Shown here: piece after piece, positions 43,291 to 54,640 of the stretch
Layout: each line of letters starts with the position of its first letter
How positions within the stretch are numbered: the stretch's first letter is position 1
Origin: Zea mays
Lineage: Eukaryota; Streptophyta; Magnoliopsida; Poales; Poaceae
DNA length: 64,000 bases
Direction of reading: 5' to 3'
Assembly: GCF_902167145.1 (NCBI RefSeq)
Contig: NC_050097.1
Span: 42,206,095-42,270,094 of the forward strand
The notes under the pieces: model-generated
Seen by the model: the letters and a program-made list of their open reading frames with translations, nothing else
Database searches by the model: none
Told to the model about the DNA's origin: nothing
Position numbers and translations under genes: made by a program

Positions 43291-45994
43291 TTAGTTCTTG
43301 ACTTTAGGTACCCAAACGGTTTTGGGTCCTTTGGCATTAGAAACAAGAACTTTGGGTACCCAAACACAAGTCTTTGATCCCTTGTGTTTGCCCCCAACAA
43401 ACTTGGCAACTACCTTGCCGGATTTGTTAGTCAAAACATAAGATGCATCAAAAGTCTTAAATGAAATGGCATGTTCATTTGATGCATTAGGAATTTTCTT
43501 CTTAGGCAACTTAGCACGGTTTGGTTGCCTAGAGCTAGATGTCTCACCCTTATACATAAAAGCATGATTAGGGCCAGAGTGAGACTTCCTAGAGTGAATT
43601 CTCCTAATTTTGTCCTCGGGATAACCGACAGGGTATAAAATGTAACCCTCGTTATCCTGAGGCATGGGAGACTTGCCCTTAACAAAGTTAGACAAGTTCT
43701 TAGGAGGGGCATTAAGTTTGACATTGTCTCCCCTTTGGAAGCCAATGCCATCCTTGATGTCAGGGCGTCTCCCATTATAGAGCATACTTCTAGCAAATTT
43801 AAACTTTTCATTTTCTAAGTTATGCTCGGCAATTTTAGCATCTAATATTGCTATATGATCATTTTGTTGTTTAATTAAAGCCATGTGATCATGAATAGCA
43901 TTGATATCAACATCTCTACATCTAGTACAAATAGAAGTGTGCTCAACAGTAGATGTAGAGGATTTGCAAGAATTAAGTTCAACAATCTTAGCACGCAAAA
44001 TATCATTGTTATCTCTAAGATTGGAAATTGTAATATTGCAAACATCAAGATCTTTAGCCTTAGCAATCAAATTTTCATTTTCTACTCTAAGGCTAGCAAG
44101 AGAATCGTTCAATTCCTTAATCTTAGCAAGCAAATCATCATTATCATTTCTAAGATTGGGAATTGAAGCATCACAAACATGAGAATCAACCTTATCAATT
44201 AATCTAGCATTTTCATTTCTAAGGTTGTCAATAGTCTCACGGCAGGTGCTTAGCTCACTAGACAATTTTTCACATTTTTCAACTTGTAGAGCATAAGCAT
44301 TTTTGACCTTAACATGCTTTTTGTTTTCCTTAATAAGGAAGTCCTCTTGAGAGTCCAAGAGATCATCCTTCTCATGAATAGCACTAATCAATTCATTTAA
44401 TTTTTCCTTTTGTTGCATGTTTAGGTCGGCAAAAAGGGTACGCAAATTATTTTCCTCATCACTAGCATTATCATCACTAGAGGATTCATATTTAGTGGAG
44501 GATTTAGATTTAACCTTCTTCCTTTTGCCGTCCTTTGCCATGAGGCACTTGTGGCCGACGTTGGGGAAGAGGAGTCCCTTGGTGACGGCGATGTTGGCGG
44601 CGTCCTCGTCGTCGGAGGAGGAGTCGGTGGAGCTCTCGTCCGAGTCCCACTCCCGGCAAACATGGGCATCGCCGCCCTTCTTCTTGTAGTACCTCTTCTT
44701 TTCTCTCCTCTTTCCCTTCTTGTCGTTGCCCCTGTCACTGTCACTAGATATAGGACATTTTGCAATGAAATGACCGGGCTTACCACACTTGTAGCAAACC
44801 TTCTTGGAACGGGATTTGTAGTCCTTCCCCTTCCGTTGCTTGAGGATTTGGCGAAAGCTTTTGATGATTAAAGACATCTCCTCATTGTCGAGCTTGGAGG
44901 CGTCAATTGGTTGTCTACTTGGTGTAGACTCCTCCTTCTTCTCCTCCGTCGCCTTAAATGCCACTGGTTGCGCTTCGGACGTGGAGGGTTCGTCAAGCTC
45001 GTTGATCTTCTTTGAGCCTTTAATCATACATTCAAAGCTCACAAAATTCCTGGATTACTTCCTCGGGAGTCATTAGTGTGTATCTAGGATTACCACGAAT
45101 TAATTGAACTTGAGTGGGGTTAAGGAAAATGAGAGATCTTAGAATAACCTTAACCACCTCGTGGTCATCCCACTTCTTGCTCCCGAGGTTGCGCACTTGG
45201 TTCACCAAGGTTTTGAGCCGGTTGTACATATCTTGTGGCTCCTCCCCTTGGCGAAGACGGAAGCGACCGAGCTCCCCCTCGATCGTTTCCCGCTTGGTGA
45301 TCTTGGTGAGTTCATCACCCTCGTGCGCGGTCTTGAGTAGGTCCCAAATCTCCTTTGCATTCTTCAACCCTTGCACCTTGTTGTAATCCTCCTTGCTTAG
45401 AGAAGCGAGGAGTATGGTTGTAGCTTGAGAGTTGAAGTGCTCGATTTGGGCCACTTCGTCCGTATCATAGTCTTCATCCCCTACGGATGGTACCTGCGCT
45501 CCAAACTCAACAACATTCCATATACTTTTGTGGAGTGAGGTTAGATGAAATTTCATTAAATCACTCCACCTAGCATAATCTTCACCGTCAAAGGTTGGCG
45601 GTTTGCCTAATGGAACGGAAAGTAATGGAGTATGTCTAGATGTACGAGGATAGTGTAAGGGAATCTTACTAAACTTCTTACGCTCTTGGCGTTTAGAAGT
45701 TACGGAGGGCGCATCGGAGTCGGAGGTCGATGTTGATGAAGTGTCGGTCTCGTAGTAGACCACTTTCCTCATCCTCTTGTGCTTGTCGCCTTTCCGATGC
45801 GACTTGTGAGAAGAAGATTTTTCCTTCTTCTCTTTGTGATGTGAGGAAGAAGATCTTTTCTCCTTCCGTTTGGAGGAGTCCTTCTTCTTCTCCTTCCTCT
45901 TGGTGCGGGACTCTTTCGATGAAGTGCTCCCTTGGCTTGTAGTGGGCTTGTCGCCGGTCTCCATCTCCCTCTTGGCGTGATCTCCCGACATCAC
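43291..45994 (-). pseudogene. Gag of Sirevirus D
   Basis: Starts MMSGDHAKREMETGDKPTTS at 45994. A Ser/Lys-rich head is followed by the copia Gag core (GKPPTFDGEDYARWSDLMKFHL, EIWDLLKTAHEGDEL). A frameshift near 45040 moves into the frame 45042-43291. That part carries the CCHC knuckle (CYKCGKPGHFIAKC, near 44810-44770) and a long heptad-like region with NLR.EN and LN.S motifs (about 44420-43880), a predicted coiled coil. It ends KTVWVPKVKN and a stop at 43291-43293. Sequence similarity to C runs end to end. The single frameshift makes this copy defective despite its young LTRs. Confidence 0.88.
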
Positions 45995-46024
45995 TTCGAG
46001 CGGTTAGGCTCTAATGAAGCACCG

Positions 46025-46037
46025 GGCTCTGATACCA
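46025..46037 (-). promoter_or_regulatory. Primer binding site of Sirevirus D
   Basis: On the minus strand this reads TGGTATCAGAGCC, a perfect match to the usual initiator methionine tRNA site, two bases inside the 5' LTR. Confidence 0.9.
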
Positions 46038-46039
46038 AT

Positions 46040-47348
46040 TGATAGTCGCCTAGAGGGGGGGTGAATAGGGCGAAACTGAAATTTACAAATATAAACACAA
46101 CTACAAGCCGGGTTAGCGTTAGAAATATAAACGAGTCCGCGAGAGAGGGTGAAAAACAAATTGCAAGCAAATGAAAAGTGTGACACGCGGATTTGTTTTA
46201 CTGAGGTTCGGTTCTTGCAAACCTACTCCCCGTTGAGGAGGCCACAAAGGCCGGGTCTCTTTCAACCCTTCCCTCTCTCAAACGGTCCCTCGGACCGAGT
46301 GAGCTTCTCTTCTCAAATTACTTGGGAATCAAACTTCCCGCAAGGGCCACCACACAATTGGTGCCTCTTGCCTCAATTACAAGTGAGTGTTTGATCACAA
46401 GAAAGAATCAAGAAAGAAGGAAGCAATCCAAGCGCAAGAGCTCGAAAGAACACAAGCAAATCTCTCTCTCTAGTCACTAGGGTGTTGTGTGGAATATGGA
46501 GAGGATTTGATCTTTTTGGTGTGTCTAGAATTGAATGCTAGAGCTCTTGTAGTAGTTGGGGAGTGGAAAACTTGGATACCATGAATGGTGGGGTGGTTGG
46601 GGTATTTATAGCCCCAACCACCAAACATGACCGTTGGTGGGGCTGTCTGTTCGATGGCGCACCGGACAGTCCGGTGCACACCGGACATGTCCGGTGCCCC
46701 AGCCACGTCATCAGTGCCGTTGGAATTTGACCGTTGGAGTTCTGACTTCTGGGCCCGCCTCGATGTCCGGTGGCGCACCGGACATGAACTGTTCACTGTC
46801 AGGTGCGCCGGTATGGGCGCGCCTGCCTTCTGCGCGCACTGCGCGCGCATTAAATGCACAGCAGGTAGCCGTTGGCGCCGAAGTGGCCGTTGCTCCGAGG
46901 ATGCACCGGACAGTTCGGTGCACACCGGACATGTCCGGTGAATTATAGCGGAGCAGCCTTCCGAATTCCCGAGACTGGCGAGTTCCGGAGCTGTGCCTTC
47001 TTTGGAGCACCGGACACTGTCCGGTGTACACCGGACAGTCCGGTGAATTATAGCGTGTCGGCTCCAGGAAAATCCCGAGGCTGAGTAGTTCAGCACGAGG
47101 CCCCCTGGTGCACCGGACACTGTCCGGTGCGCCACCGGACAGTCCGGTGCGCCAGACCAGGGAGGCTTCCGGGACGCCTTTAGCTCTCAATTTTGAACCC
47201 AACTTTGGTCTTTTCAATTGGCTTATGTGAACCTTTGACACCTGTATATCTTATACACTAGAGCAAACTAGTTAGTCCAAAGATTTGTGTTGGGCAATTC
47301 GACCACCAAAATTATATAGAAATTAGGTGTAAGCCTAATTCCCTTTCA
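46040..47348 (-). repeat. 5' LTR of Sirevirus D
   Basis: 1309 bp. The same TATA-centred inverted repeat lies at 46592-46622 and the palindrome array at about 46658-47155. It carries the promoter for the element. Confidence 0.93.
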
Positions 47349-48105
47349 CTCGGCCTCGGCCATGGAAGACAAACTCGACCTCGGCTTCGGAGGAGCCTCC
47401 ACGTCGCCCAACCTAGGGCGCAGGCCAGCCACGTCAACAGGAAGCGCCATCATCACCCTACCCCGAGCTGACTCGGGCCGCAGAGAACAAGACCGGTGTC
47501 CCATCTGGTTGTCTCCACCAGATAGGCAATGATGGCGCCCCGCATGCCCTGTGACGACGGCAGCTCTCAGCTCTCTTACGGAAGCAGGAGGACGTCAGCA
47601 AGGACACAACCGCTCCGACAGCTGTCCCTCCGCCAGGCTCCGCCGCTCCTCCGACGGCCACGACATCACACTAGCTGGGTTCCAAGATCTCTCCGGCTGC
47701 CACATTGGCATGTACTCAGGGCACTAGCTCTCCCTCGCTAGACACGTAGCACTCTGCTACACCCCCATTGTACACCTGGATCCTCTCCTTGCGTCTATAA
47801 AAGGAAGGACCAGGGCCCTCTTAGAGAGGGTTGGCCGCGCGGGACGAGGACGGGACAGGCGCTCTCTTGGGGCCGCTCGCTTCCCTCACCCGCGTGGACG
47901 CTTGTAACCCCCTACTGCAAGCGCACCCGACCTGGGCGCGGGACGAACACGAAGGCCGCGGGATTCCCACCTCTCTCATGCCGGTCTCCGGCCGCCTCGC
48001 TCCTTTCCCCCCTTCGCGCTCGCCCACGCGCTTGACCCATCTGGGCTGGGGCACGCGGCACTCACTCGTCGGCCTGAGGGACCCCCCGGTCTCGAAACGC
48101 CGACA
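47349..48105 (+). repeat. Huck B 5' LTR, right part
   Basis: Remaining 757 bp of the 5' LTR after the duplicated CTCGG. A TATA box (TATAAAAG) lies at 47796-47803 and is followed by the probable transcription start and R/U5. It ends GCCGACA next to the primer binding site. Confidence 0.92.
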
Positions 48106-48106
48106 G

Positions 48107-48124
48107 TTGGCGCGCCAGGTAGGG
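48107..48124 (+). promoter_or_regulatory. Primer binding site of huck B
   Basis: TGGCGCGCCAGGTAGGGG follows the LTR after one base. The primer tRNA was not identified. Element A has the same site with one change. Confidence 0.75.
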
Positions 48125-48165
48125 GCCTGCTGCGTGTTGACGAACAGCTTCCCGTCAAGCTCCAG

Positions 48166-51100
48166 ATGGGCAGTCTCCAACAACCTCTCCAACCTGGGAC
48201 GGTGCTCCGTTTCGGGAGTCTTGAGTTCATGTCCCTCGACGGCAGCTACGACATGTTACTCCTTCCACCGCCGCGCGACAACGACGATGGCGGCCGACAG
48301 CCCGCCCGCCGGTGGCGGAATCGACGACGTCTTCCCCGCGTGGCGGAAGAACAACATTCGAGCTCGCCCCGTTCTCTCCCCCGCCAACGGAGGAGGAGGC
48401 GGGGCAACCAAGGCCAAGCAGGAGGCCGCGCCTCGTCGGCTGTCGAGCGAGTCGACGTCCCTAGCACCCCAACGGGGGGCGCGTTGGGCGTCGACCTCGC
48501 GTTTGAGACGAAGGCGAGCGTCGTCTCCCCGCGACACGCCAATCCCGAGCAAGTGGACGACGCCAGCGCGCTTGCGAAAAGCTTGCAGGACGTCGCCCTC
48601 GTACCTGAGGCGACGATGCGGTCAGTCCTCGACGTGACTTCATCACCGCTCGACGACCAAAAGGTACCAACCGATTCCCATCCTACGTCATTTGTACTCA
48701 GCCTCAACCCGCCTAGCAATCTTGCTTTGGCGGGCGCCCTTGTAGAGGCGAGTACAAACCCTCTGGGGTTTCGCTTGCGGTCGCCTTGGGACCGGCTGAC
48801 GGACGTCTCGACCTACGGGCCCTCTGGGTTCGAGGAAGATGACGACCCCAACATCTGTTGGGATTTCTCTGGATTTGGCAACCCAGTGCCATGCGGAACT
48901 TCATGACCGCATGTGACTACTGCCTCTCCGACTGTTTCGACGGTAGCCGCAGCCTCGACGACGAGGACTGCGGCCTAAGCCGCGAATGTTTCCACGTCGA
49001 TCTAGGGGGTCCCTCCGAAGGCAATCATCTCGGCATGCCGGAGGACGGTGCTCCCCCTGGGCCGGTGCCTCGCGCTGACATCCCGCGGGAGCTAGCTGTG
49101 GTCCCCGTTCCGGCGGGGGGTTACGACCCACAGCTCGAGCAAGTCCGCGGGGCGCAGGCCAGGATCGACGAGGGAGCAGGAGCGCTTGAGCCGATCCGCC
49201 GGGACGTCGGGCAGGCATGGGCGGGCCAACCCCCGACCGGAGAAATACGTCACCTGCCCCAGGGTCTCCAGCACCGCGTCGCCGATGTCGTCAGGGTCAG
49301 GCCACCACCTGCATCCAGTGGGGTCGGTCAGAACCTGGCCGCAGCAGCGATGCTCCTCCGCGCGATGCCGGAGCCATCCACCACCGAGGGTCGGCGAATC
49401 CAGGGAGAGCTCAAAAATCTCCTGGAAGGCGCCGCAGTCCGACGGGCCGAGAGCACTGCCTCCCGAAGGCAAGGATACCCCTCGGAACCTCATGCCGCGA
49501 CTTCCCGATTCATGCGGGAAGCCTCGGTCTACACCGGGCGCACGCGCAACACCGCGCCTGCGGCCCCGGGCCACCTCGGCAACGAGCGCCATCACCGCGA
49601 CCGTCGAGCCCACCTCGACGAGAGGGTGCGCCGAGGCTATCACCCCAGGCGTGGGGGACGCTACGACAGCGGGGAGGATCGGAGTCCCTCGCCCGAACCA
49701 CCCGGTCCGCAGGCCTTCAGCCGGGCCATCCGGCGGGCACCGTTCCCGACCCGGTTCCGACCCCCGACTACTATCACAAAGTACTCGGGGGAAACGAGGC
49801 CGGAATTGTGGCTCGCGGACTACCGCCTGGCCTGCCAACTGGGTGGAACAGACGACGACAACCTCATCATCCGCAACCTCCCCCTGTTCCTCTCCGACAC
49901 CGCTCGCGCCTGGTTGGAGCACCTGCCTCCGGGGCAGATCTCCAACTGGGATGACCTGGTCCAAGCCTTCGCCGGAAATTTCCAGGGCACGTATGTGCGC
50001 CCTGGGAATTCCTGGGACCTCCGAAGCTGCCGACAGCAGCCGGGAGAGTCTCTTCGGAACTACATCCGACGATTCTCGAAGCAGCGCACCGAGCTGCCCA
50101 ACATCACCGACTCAGATGTCATCGGCGCGTTCCTTGCCGGCACCACCTGTCGCGACCTGGTGAGCAAGTTGGGTCGCAAGACCCCCACCAGGGCGAGCGA
50201 GCTGATGGACATCGCCACCAAGTTCGCCTCTGGCCAGGAGGCGGTCGAGGCTATCTTCCGAAAGGACAAGCAGCCCCAGGGCCGTCCGTCGAAAGATGCT
50301 CCCGAGGCGTCTACTCCGTGCGGCGCCAAGAAGAAAGGCAAGAAGAAGTCGCAAGCGAAACGCGACGCCGCCGACGCGGACCTTGTCGCCGCCGCCGAGT
50401 ACAAGAACCCTCGGAAGCCCCCCGGAGGTGCCAACCTCTTTGACAAGATGCTCAAGGAGCCGTGCCCCTATCATCAGGGGCCCGTCAAGCACACCCTTGA
50501 GGAGTGCGTCATGCTTCGGCGCCACTTCCACAGGGCCGGGCCACCCGCGGAGGGTGGCAGGGCCCGCGACGACGACAAGAAGGAAGATCACCAAGTAGGA
50601 GAGTTCCCCGAGGTCCGCGACTGCTTCATGATCTACGGCGGGCACGCGGCGAATGCCTCAGCTCGGCATCGCAAGCAAGAGCGCCGGGAGCTCTGCTCGG
50701 TGAAGGTGGCGGCGCCAGTCTACCTAGACTGGTCCGACAAGCCCATCACCTTCGACCAAGCTGATCACCCCGACCACGTGCCGAGCCCGGGGAAATACCC
50801 GCTCGTCGTCGACCCTGTCATCGGTGACGTCAGGCTCACCAAGGTCCTTATGGACGGGGGCAGCAGCCTCAACATCATCTACGCCGAGACCCTCGGGCTC
50901 CTGCGCGTCGATCTGTCCTCCGTCCGAGCAGGCGCTGCGCCCTTCCACGGGATCATTCCTGGGAAGCGCGTCCAGCCCCTCGGACGACTCGACCTCCCTG
51001 TCTGTTTTGGAACACCCTCCAACTTCCGAAGGGAGACTCTGACGTTCGAGGTGGTCGGGTTCCGAGGAACCTACCACGCGGTGCTGGGGAGGCCATGCTA

Positions 51101-51413
51101 CGCGAAGTTCATGGTCGTCCCCAACTACACCTACCTGAAGCTCAAGATGTCGGGCCCCAACGGGGTCATCACCGTCGGCCCCACGTACAAACACGCGTTC
51201 GAATGCGACGTGGAGTGCGTGGATTACGCCGAGGCCCTCGCCGAGTCCGAGGCCCTCATCGATGACCTGGAGAGCCTCTCCAAAGAGGTGCCAGACGTGA
51301 AGCGTCTTGCCGGCAACTTCAAGCCAGTGGAGACAGCTAAGGCCGTCCCCCTCGACCCCAGGGGCGACGCCTCCAAGCAGATCCGGATCGGTTCCGGGCT
51401 CGAGCCCAAATAG
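48166..51413 (+). pseudogene. Gag and protease of huck B
   Basis: Starts MGSLQQPLQPGTVLRFGS at 48166. A first frame of 246 codons ends at 48906 after a frameshift near 48880. The main frame (48858-51413, 851 codons) continues. It has a Gag core (ETRPELWLADYRLACQLGG, ARAWLEHLPPGQISNWDDL, RNYIRRFSKQRTELPN), a Lys-rich stretch (GAKKKGKKKSQAKRD) and a modified knuckle (CPYHQGPVKHTLEEC). A retropepsin-type protease follows with DGGSSLN, Asp near residue 666 of this frame. It ends with TAG at 51411-51413, directly in frame with the pol frame below. Tat proteases typically show D-x-GSS in place of DTGA. One frameshift disables Gag unless it is translated from an internal start. Confidence 0.9.
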
Positions 51414-54400
51414 GAAGCAGTGCTCGTCGACTTTCTCCGCGCGAACGCCGACGTCTTCGCGTGGAGTCCCTCGGACATGCCCGGCATACCGAGGGATGTC
51501 GCTGAGCACTCGCTGGATATTCGGGCCGGAGCCCGACCGGTCAAGCAGCCTCTGTGCCGATTCGACGAGGAGAAGCGCAGAGCGATAGGCGAGGAGATCC
51601 ACAAGCTAATGGCAGCCGGGTTCATCAAAGAGGTATTCCATCCCGAATGGCTCGCCAACCCTGTGCTTGTGAGAAAGAAAGGGGGGAAATGGCGGATGTG
51701 TGTAGACTACACTGGTCTCAACAAAGCATGTCCGAAGGTTCCTTACCCTCTGCCTCGCATCGATCAAATCGTGGATTCCACTGCTGGGTGCGAAACCCTG
51801 TCTTTCCTCGATGCCTACTCAGGGTATCATCAAATCAGGATGAAAGAGTCCGACCAGCTCGCGACTTCTTTCATCACGCCCTTCGGCATGTACTGCTATG
51901 TCACCATGCCGTTCGGTTTGAGGAATGCGGGTGCGACGTACCAGCGGTGCATGAACCATGTGTTCGGCGAACACATCGGTCGCACGATCGAGGCCTACGT
52001 CGATGACATCGTAGTCAAGACAAGGAAAGCTTCCGACCTCCTCTCCGACCTTGAAGTGACATTCCGGTGTCTCAAGGCAAAAGGCGTCAAGCTCAATCCC
52101 GAGAAGTGTGTCTTCGGGGTGCCCCCGGGCATGCTCTTGGGGTTCATCGTCTCCGAGCGGGGCATCGAAGCCAACCCGGAGAAGATCACAGCCATCACCA
52201 GCATGGGGCCCATCAAGGACTTAAAAGGTGTACAGAGGGTCATGGGATGTCTCGCGGCCCTGAGCCGCTTCATCTCACGCCTTGGCGAAAGAGGCCTGCC
52301 TCTGTACCGCCTCTTAAGGAAGGCCGAGTGCTTCACTTGGACCCCTGAGGCCGAGGAAGCTCTCGGGGACCTGAAGGCGCTCCTCACCAAGGCGTCTATC
52401 TTGGTGCCCCCAGCTGATGGAGAAGCCCTCTTGGTCTACGTCGCCGCGACCACTCAGGTGGTTAGCGCCGCGATTGTGGTCGAGAGGCAAGAAGAGGGGC
52501 ATGCATTGCCCGTTCAGAGGCCAGTTTACTTCGTCAGCGAGGTACTGTCCGAAACCAAGATCCGCTACCCACAAGTTCAGAAGCTGTTGTATGCAGTGAT
52601 CCTGACGAGGCGGAAGTTGCGACACTACTTCGAGTCTCACCCGGTAACTGTGGTGTCATCCTTCCCCCTGGGGGAGATCATCCAGTGCCGAGAGGCCTCG
52701 GGCAGGATTGCAAAGTGGGCGGTGGAAATCATGGGCGAGACCATCTCGTTCGCGCCTCGGAAGGCCATCAAGTCCCGGGTCTTGGCGGACGTCGTAGCCG
52801 AATGGGTCGACACCCAGCTACCGACGGCCCCGATCCAACCGGAGCTCTGGACCATGTTTTTCGACGGGTCGTTAATGAAGACGGGAGCCGGCGCGGGCCT
52901 ACTCTTCGTCTCACCCCTCGGGAAACACCTACGCTATGTGCTACACCTCCATTTCCCGGCGTCCAACAATGTGGCTGAGTACGAAGCTCTGATCAACGGA
53001 TTGCGAATCGCCATCGAGCTAGGGGTCCGACGCCTCGACGCTCGCAGCGACTCGCAGCTCGTCATCGACCAAGTCATGAAGAACTCCCACTGCCGCGACT
53101 CGAAGATGGAGGCCTACTGCGATGAGGTTCGGCGCCTAGAAGACAAGTTCTACGGGCTCGAGCTTAACCACATCGCTCGGCGCTACAATGAGACTGCGGA
53201 CGAGCTGGCAAAAATAGCCTCGGGGCGAACAACGGTTCCCCCGGACGTCTTCTCCCGGGATCTGCATCAGCCCTCCGTCAAGATCGACGACCCTCCCGAG
53301 CCCGAGGCACCCTCAGCTCAACCCGAGGTACCCTCGGTCTCCGAGGGCGAGGCATTGCGCATCGAGGAGGAGCGAAGCGGGGCCACGCCTGATCGAAATT
53401 GGCAGACCCAGTACCTGCAATATCTCCGCCAAGGAGAGCTACCCCTCGACCGAGCCGAGGCTCGGCGGATAGCGCGACGCGCCAAGTCGTTCGTCTTGCT
53501 GGGCGATGAGAAGGAGCTCTACCACCGCAGTCCCTCGGGCATCCTCCAGCGATGCATCTCCATCGCCGAAGGTCAGGAACTCCTGCAAGAGATACACTCG
53601 GGGGCTTGCAGCCATCACACAGCGCCTCGAGCCCTCGTCGGGGATGCTTTCCGGCAAGGCTTCTACTGGCCAACGGCGGCGGCTGACGCCACTAGAATTG
53701 TCCGCACCTGCGAAGGGTGTCAATTCTATGCGAAGCAGACCCACCTGCCCGCTCAGGCTCTGCAGACAATACCCATCACCTGGCCCTTCGCTGTGTGGGG
53801 TCTGGACCTCGTCGGCCCTTTGCAGAAGGCGCCCGGGGGCTACACGCACCTGCTGGTCGCCATCGACAAATTCTCCAAGTGGGTCGAGGTCCGACCTCTG
53901 AACAGCATCAGGTCCGACAGGCGGTGACGTTCTTCACCAACATCATCCATCGCTTCGGGGTCCTGAACTCCATCATCACCGACAACGGCACCCAGTTCAC
54001 CGGCAGAAAATTCTTGGACTTCTGCGAGGATCACCACATCCGGGTGGACTGGGCCACCGTAGCTCATCCCATGTCGAATGGGCAAGTAGAGCGTGCCAAC
54101 GGCATGATTCTACAAGGGCTCAAGCCTCGAATTTACAACGACCTCAACAAGTTCGGCAAGCGATGGATGAAGGAACTCCCCTCGGTGGTCTGGAGCCTGA
54201 GGACGACGCCGAGCCGGGCCACGGGTTTCACGCCGTTCTTCCTGGTCTACGGGGCCGAGGCCGTCTTGCCCACTGACCTGGAATACGGCTCCCCGAGGAC
54301 GAGGGCCTACGACGATCAAAGCAACCAAGCTAGCCGAGAAGACTCGCTGGACCAGCTGGAAGAGGCTCGGGACAAGGCCTTACTACACTCGGCGCGGTAT

Positions 54401-54640
54401 CAGCAGTCCCTGCGGCGCTACCACGCCCGAGGGGTCCGACCCCGAGACCTCCAGGTGGGCGACCTGGTGCTTCGACTGCGGCAAGACGCCCGGGGGAGGC
54501 ACAAGCTCACGCCCCCCTGGGAGGGGCCATTCGTCATCGCCAAAGTGTTGAAGCCCGGAACGTACAAGCTGGCCAACAGTCAAGGCGAGGTCTACGGCAA
54601 CGCTTGGAACATCCAACAGCTACGTCGCTTCTACCCTTAA
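51414..54640 (+). pseudogene. Pol of huck B: RT, two RNase H domains, integrase
   Basis: The frame opens EAVLVDFLRANADVFAWSP immediately after the TAG. Reverse transcriptase has CVDYTGLNKACPK, FLDAYSGYHQIRM, MPFGLRNAGATYQR and YVDD near residue 193 of the 51420-53927 frame. The ordinary RNase H follows. A second, archaeal-type RNase H begins near 52850 (FFDGSLMKTGAGAG, NNVAEYEALINGL, LDARSDSQLVIDQ). Integrase has the HHCC zinc domain (CSHHTAPRALVG, CEGCQFYAK) and core (LDLVGPL, ITDNGTQFTG, SNGQVERANG). A frameshift near 53912 splits the integrase. The second part runs in another frame to 54640 and ends QQLRRFYP. No chromodomain is present, as expected for Tat. Confidence 0.92.

Larger units (their letters stand above)
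37902..47348 (-). mobile_element. Complete Sirevirus D (opie/ji type)
   Basis: 9447-bp minus-strand Ty1/copia element inserted in the 5' LTR of huck B. LTRs are 37902-39211 and 46040-47348. The target duplication CTCGG is perfect (37897-37901 and 47349-47353). It has an initiator-tRNA primer site, a large Gag with coiled coil, integrase before reverse transcriptase, repeated polypurine tracts, and palindromes in the LTR, all known for Sireviruses. I count about 16 differences between the LTRs over 1.31 kb (about 1.2%). Gag and Pol nevertheless carry several breaks. Confidence 0.94.
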
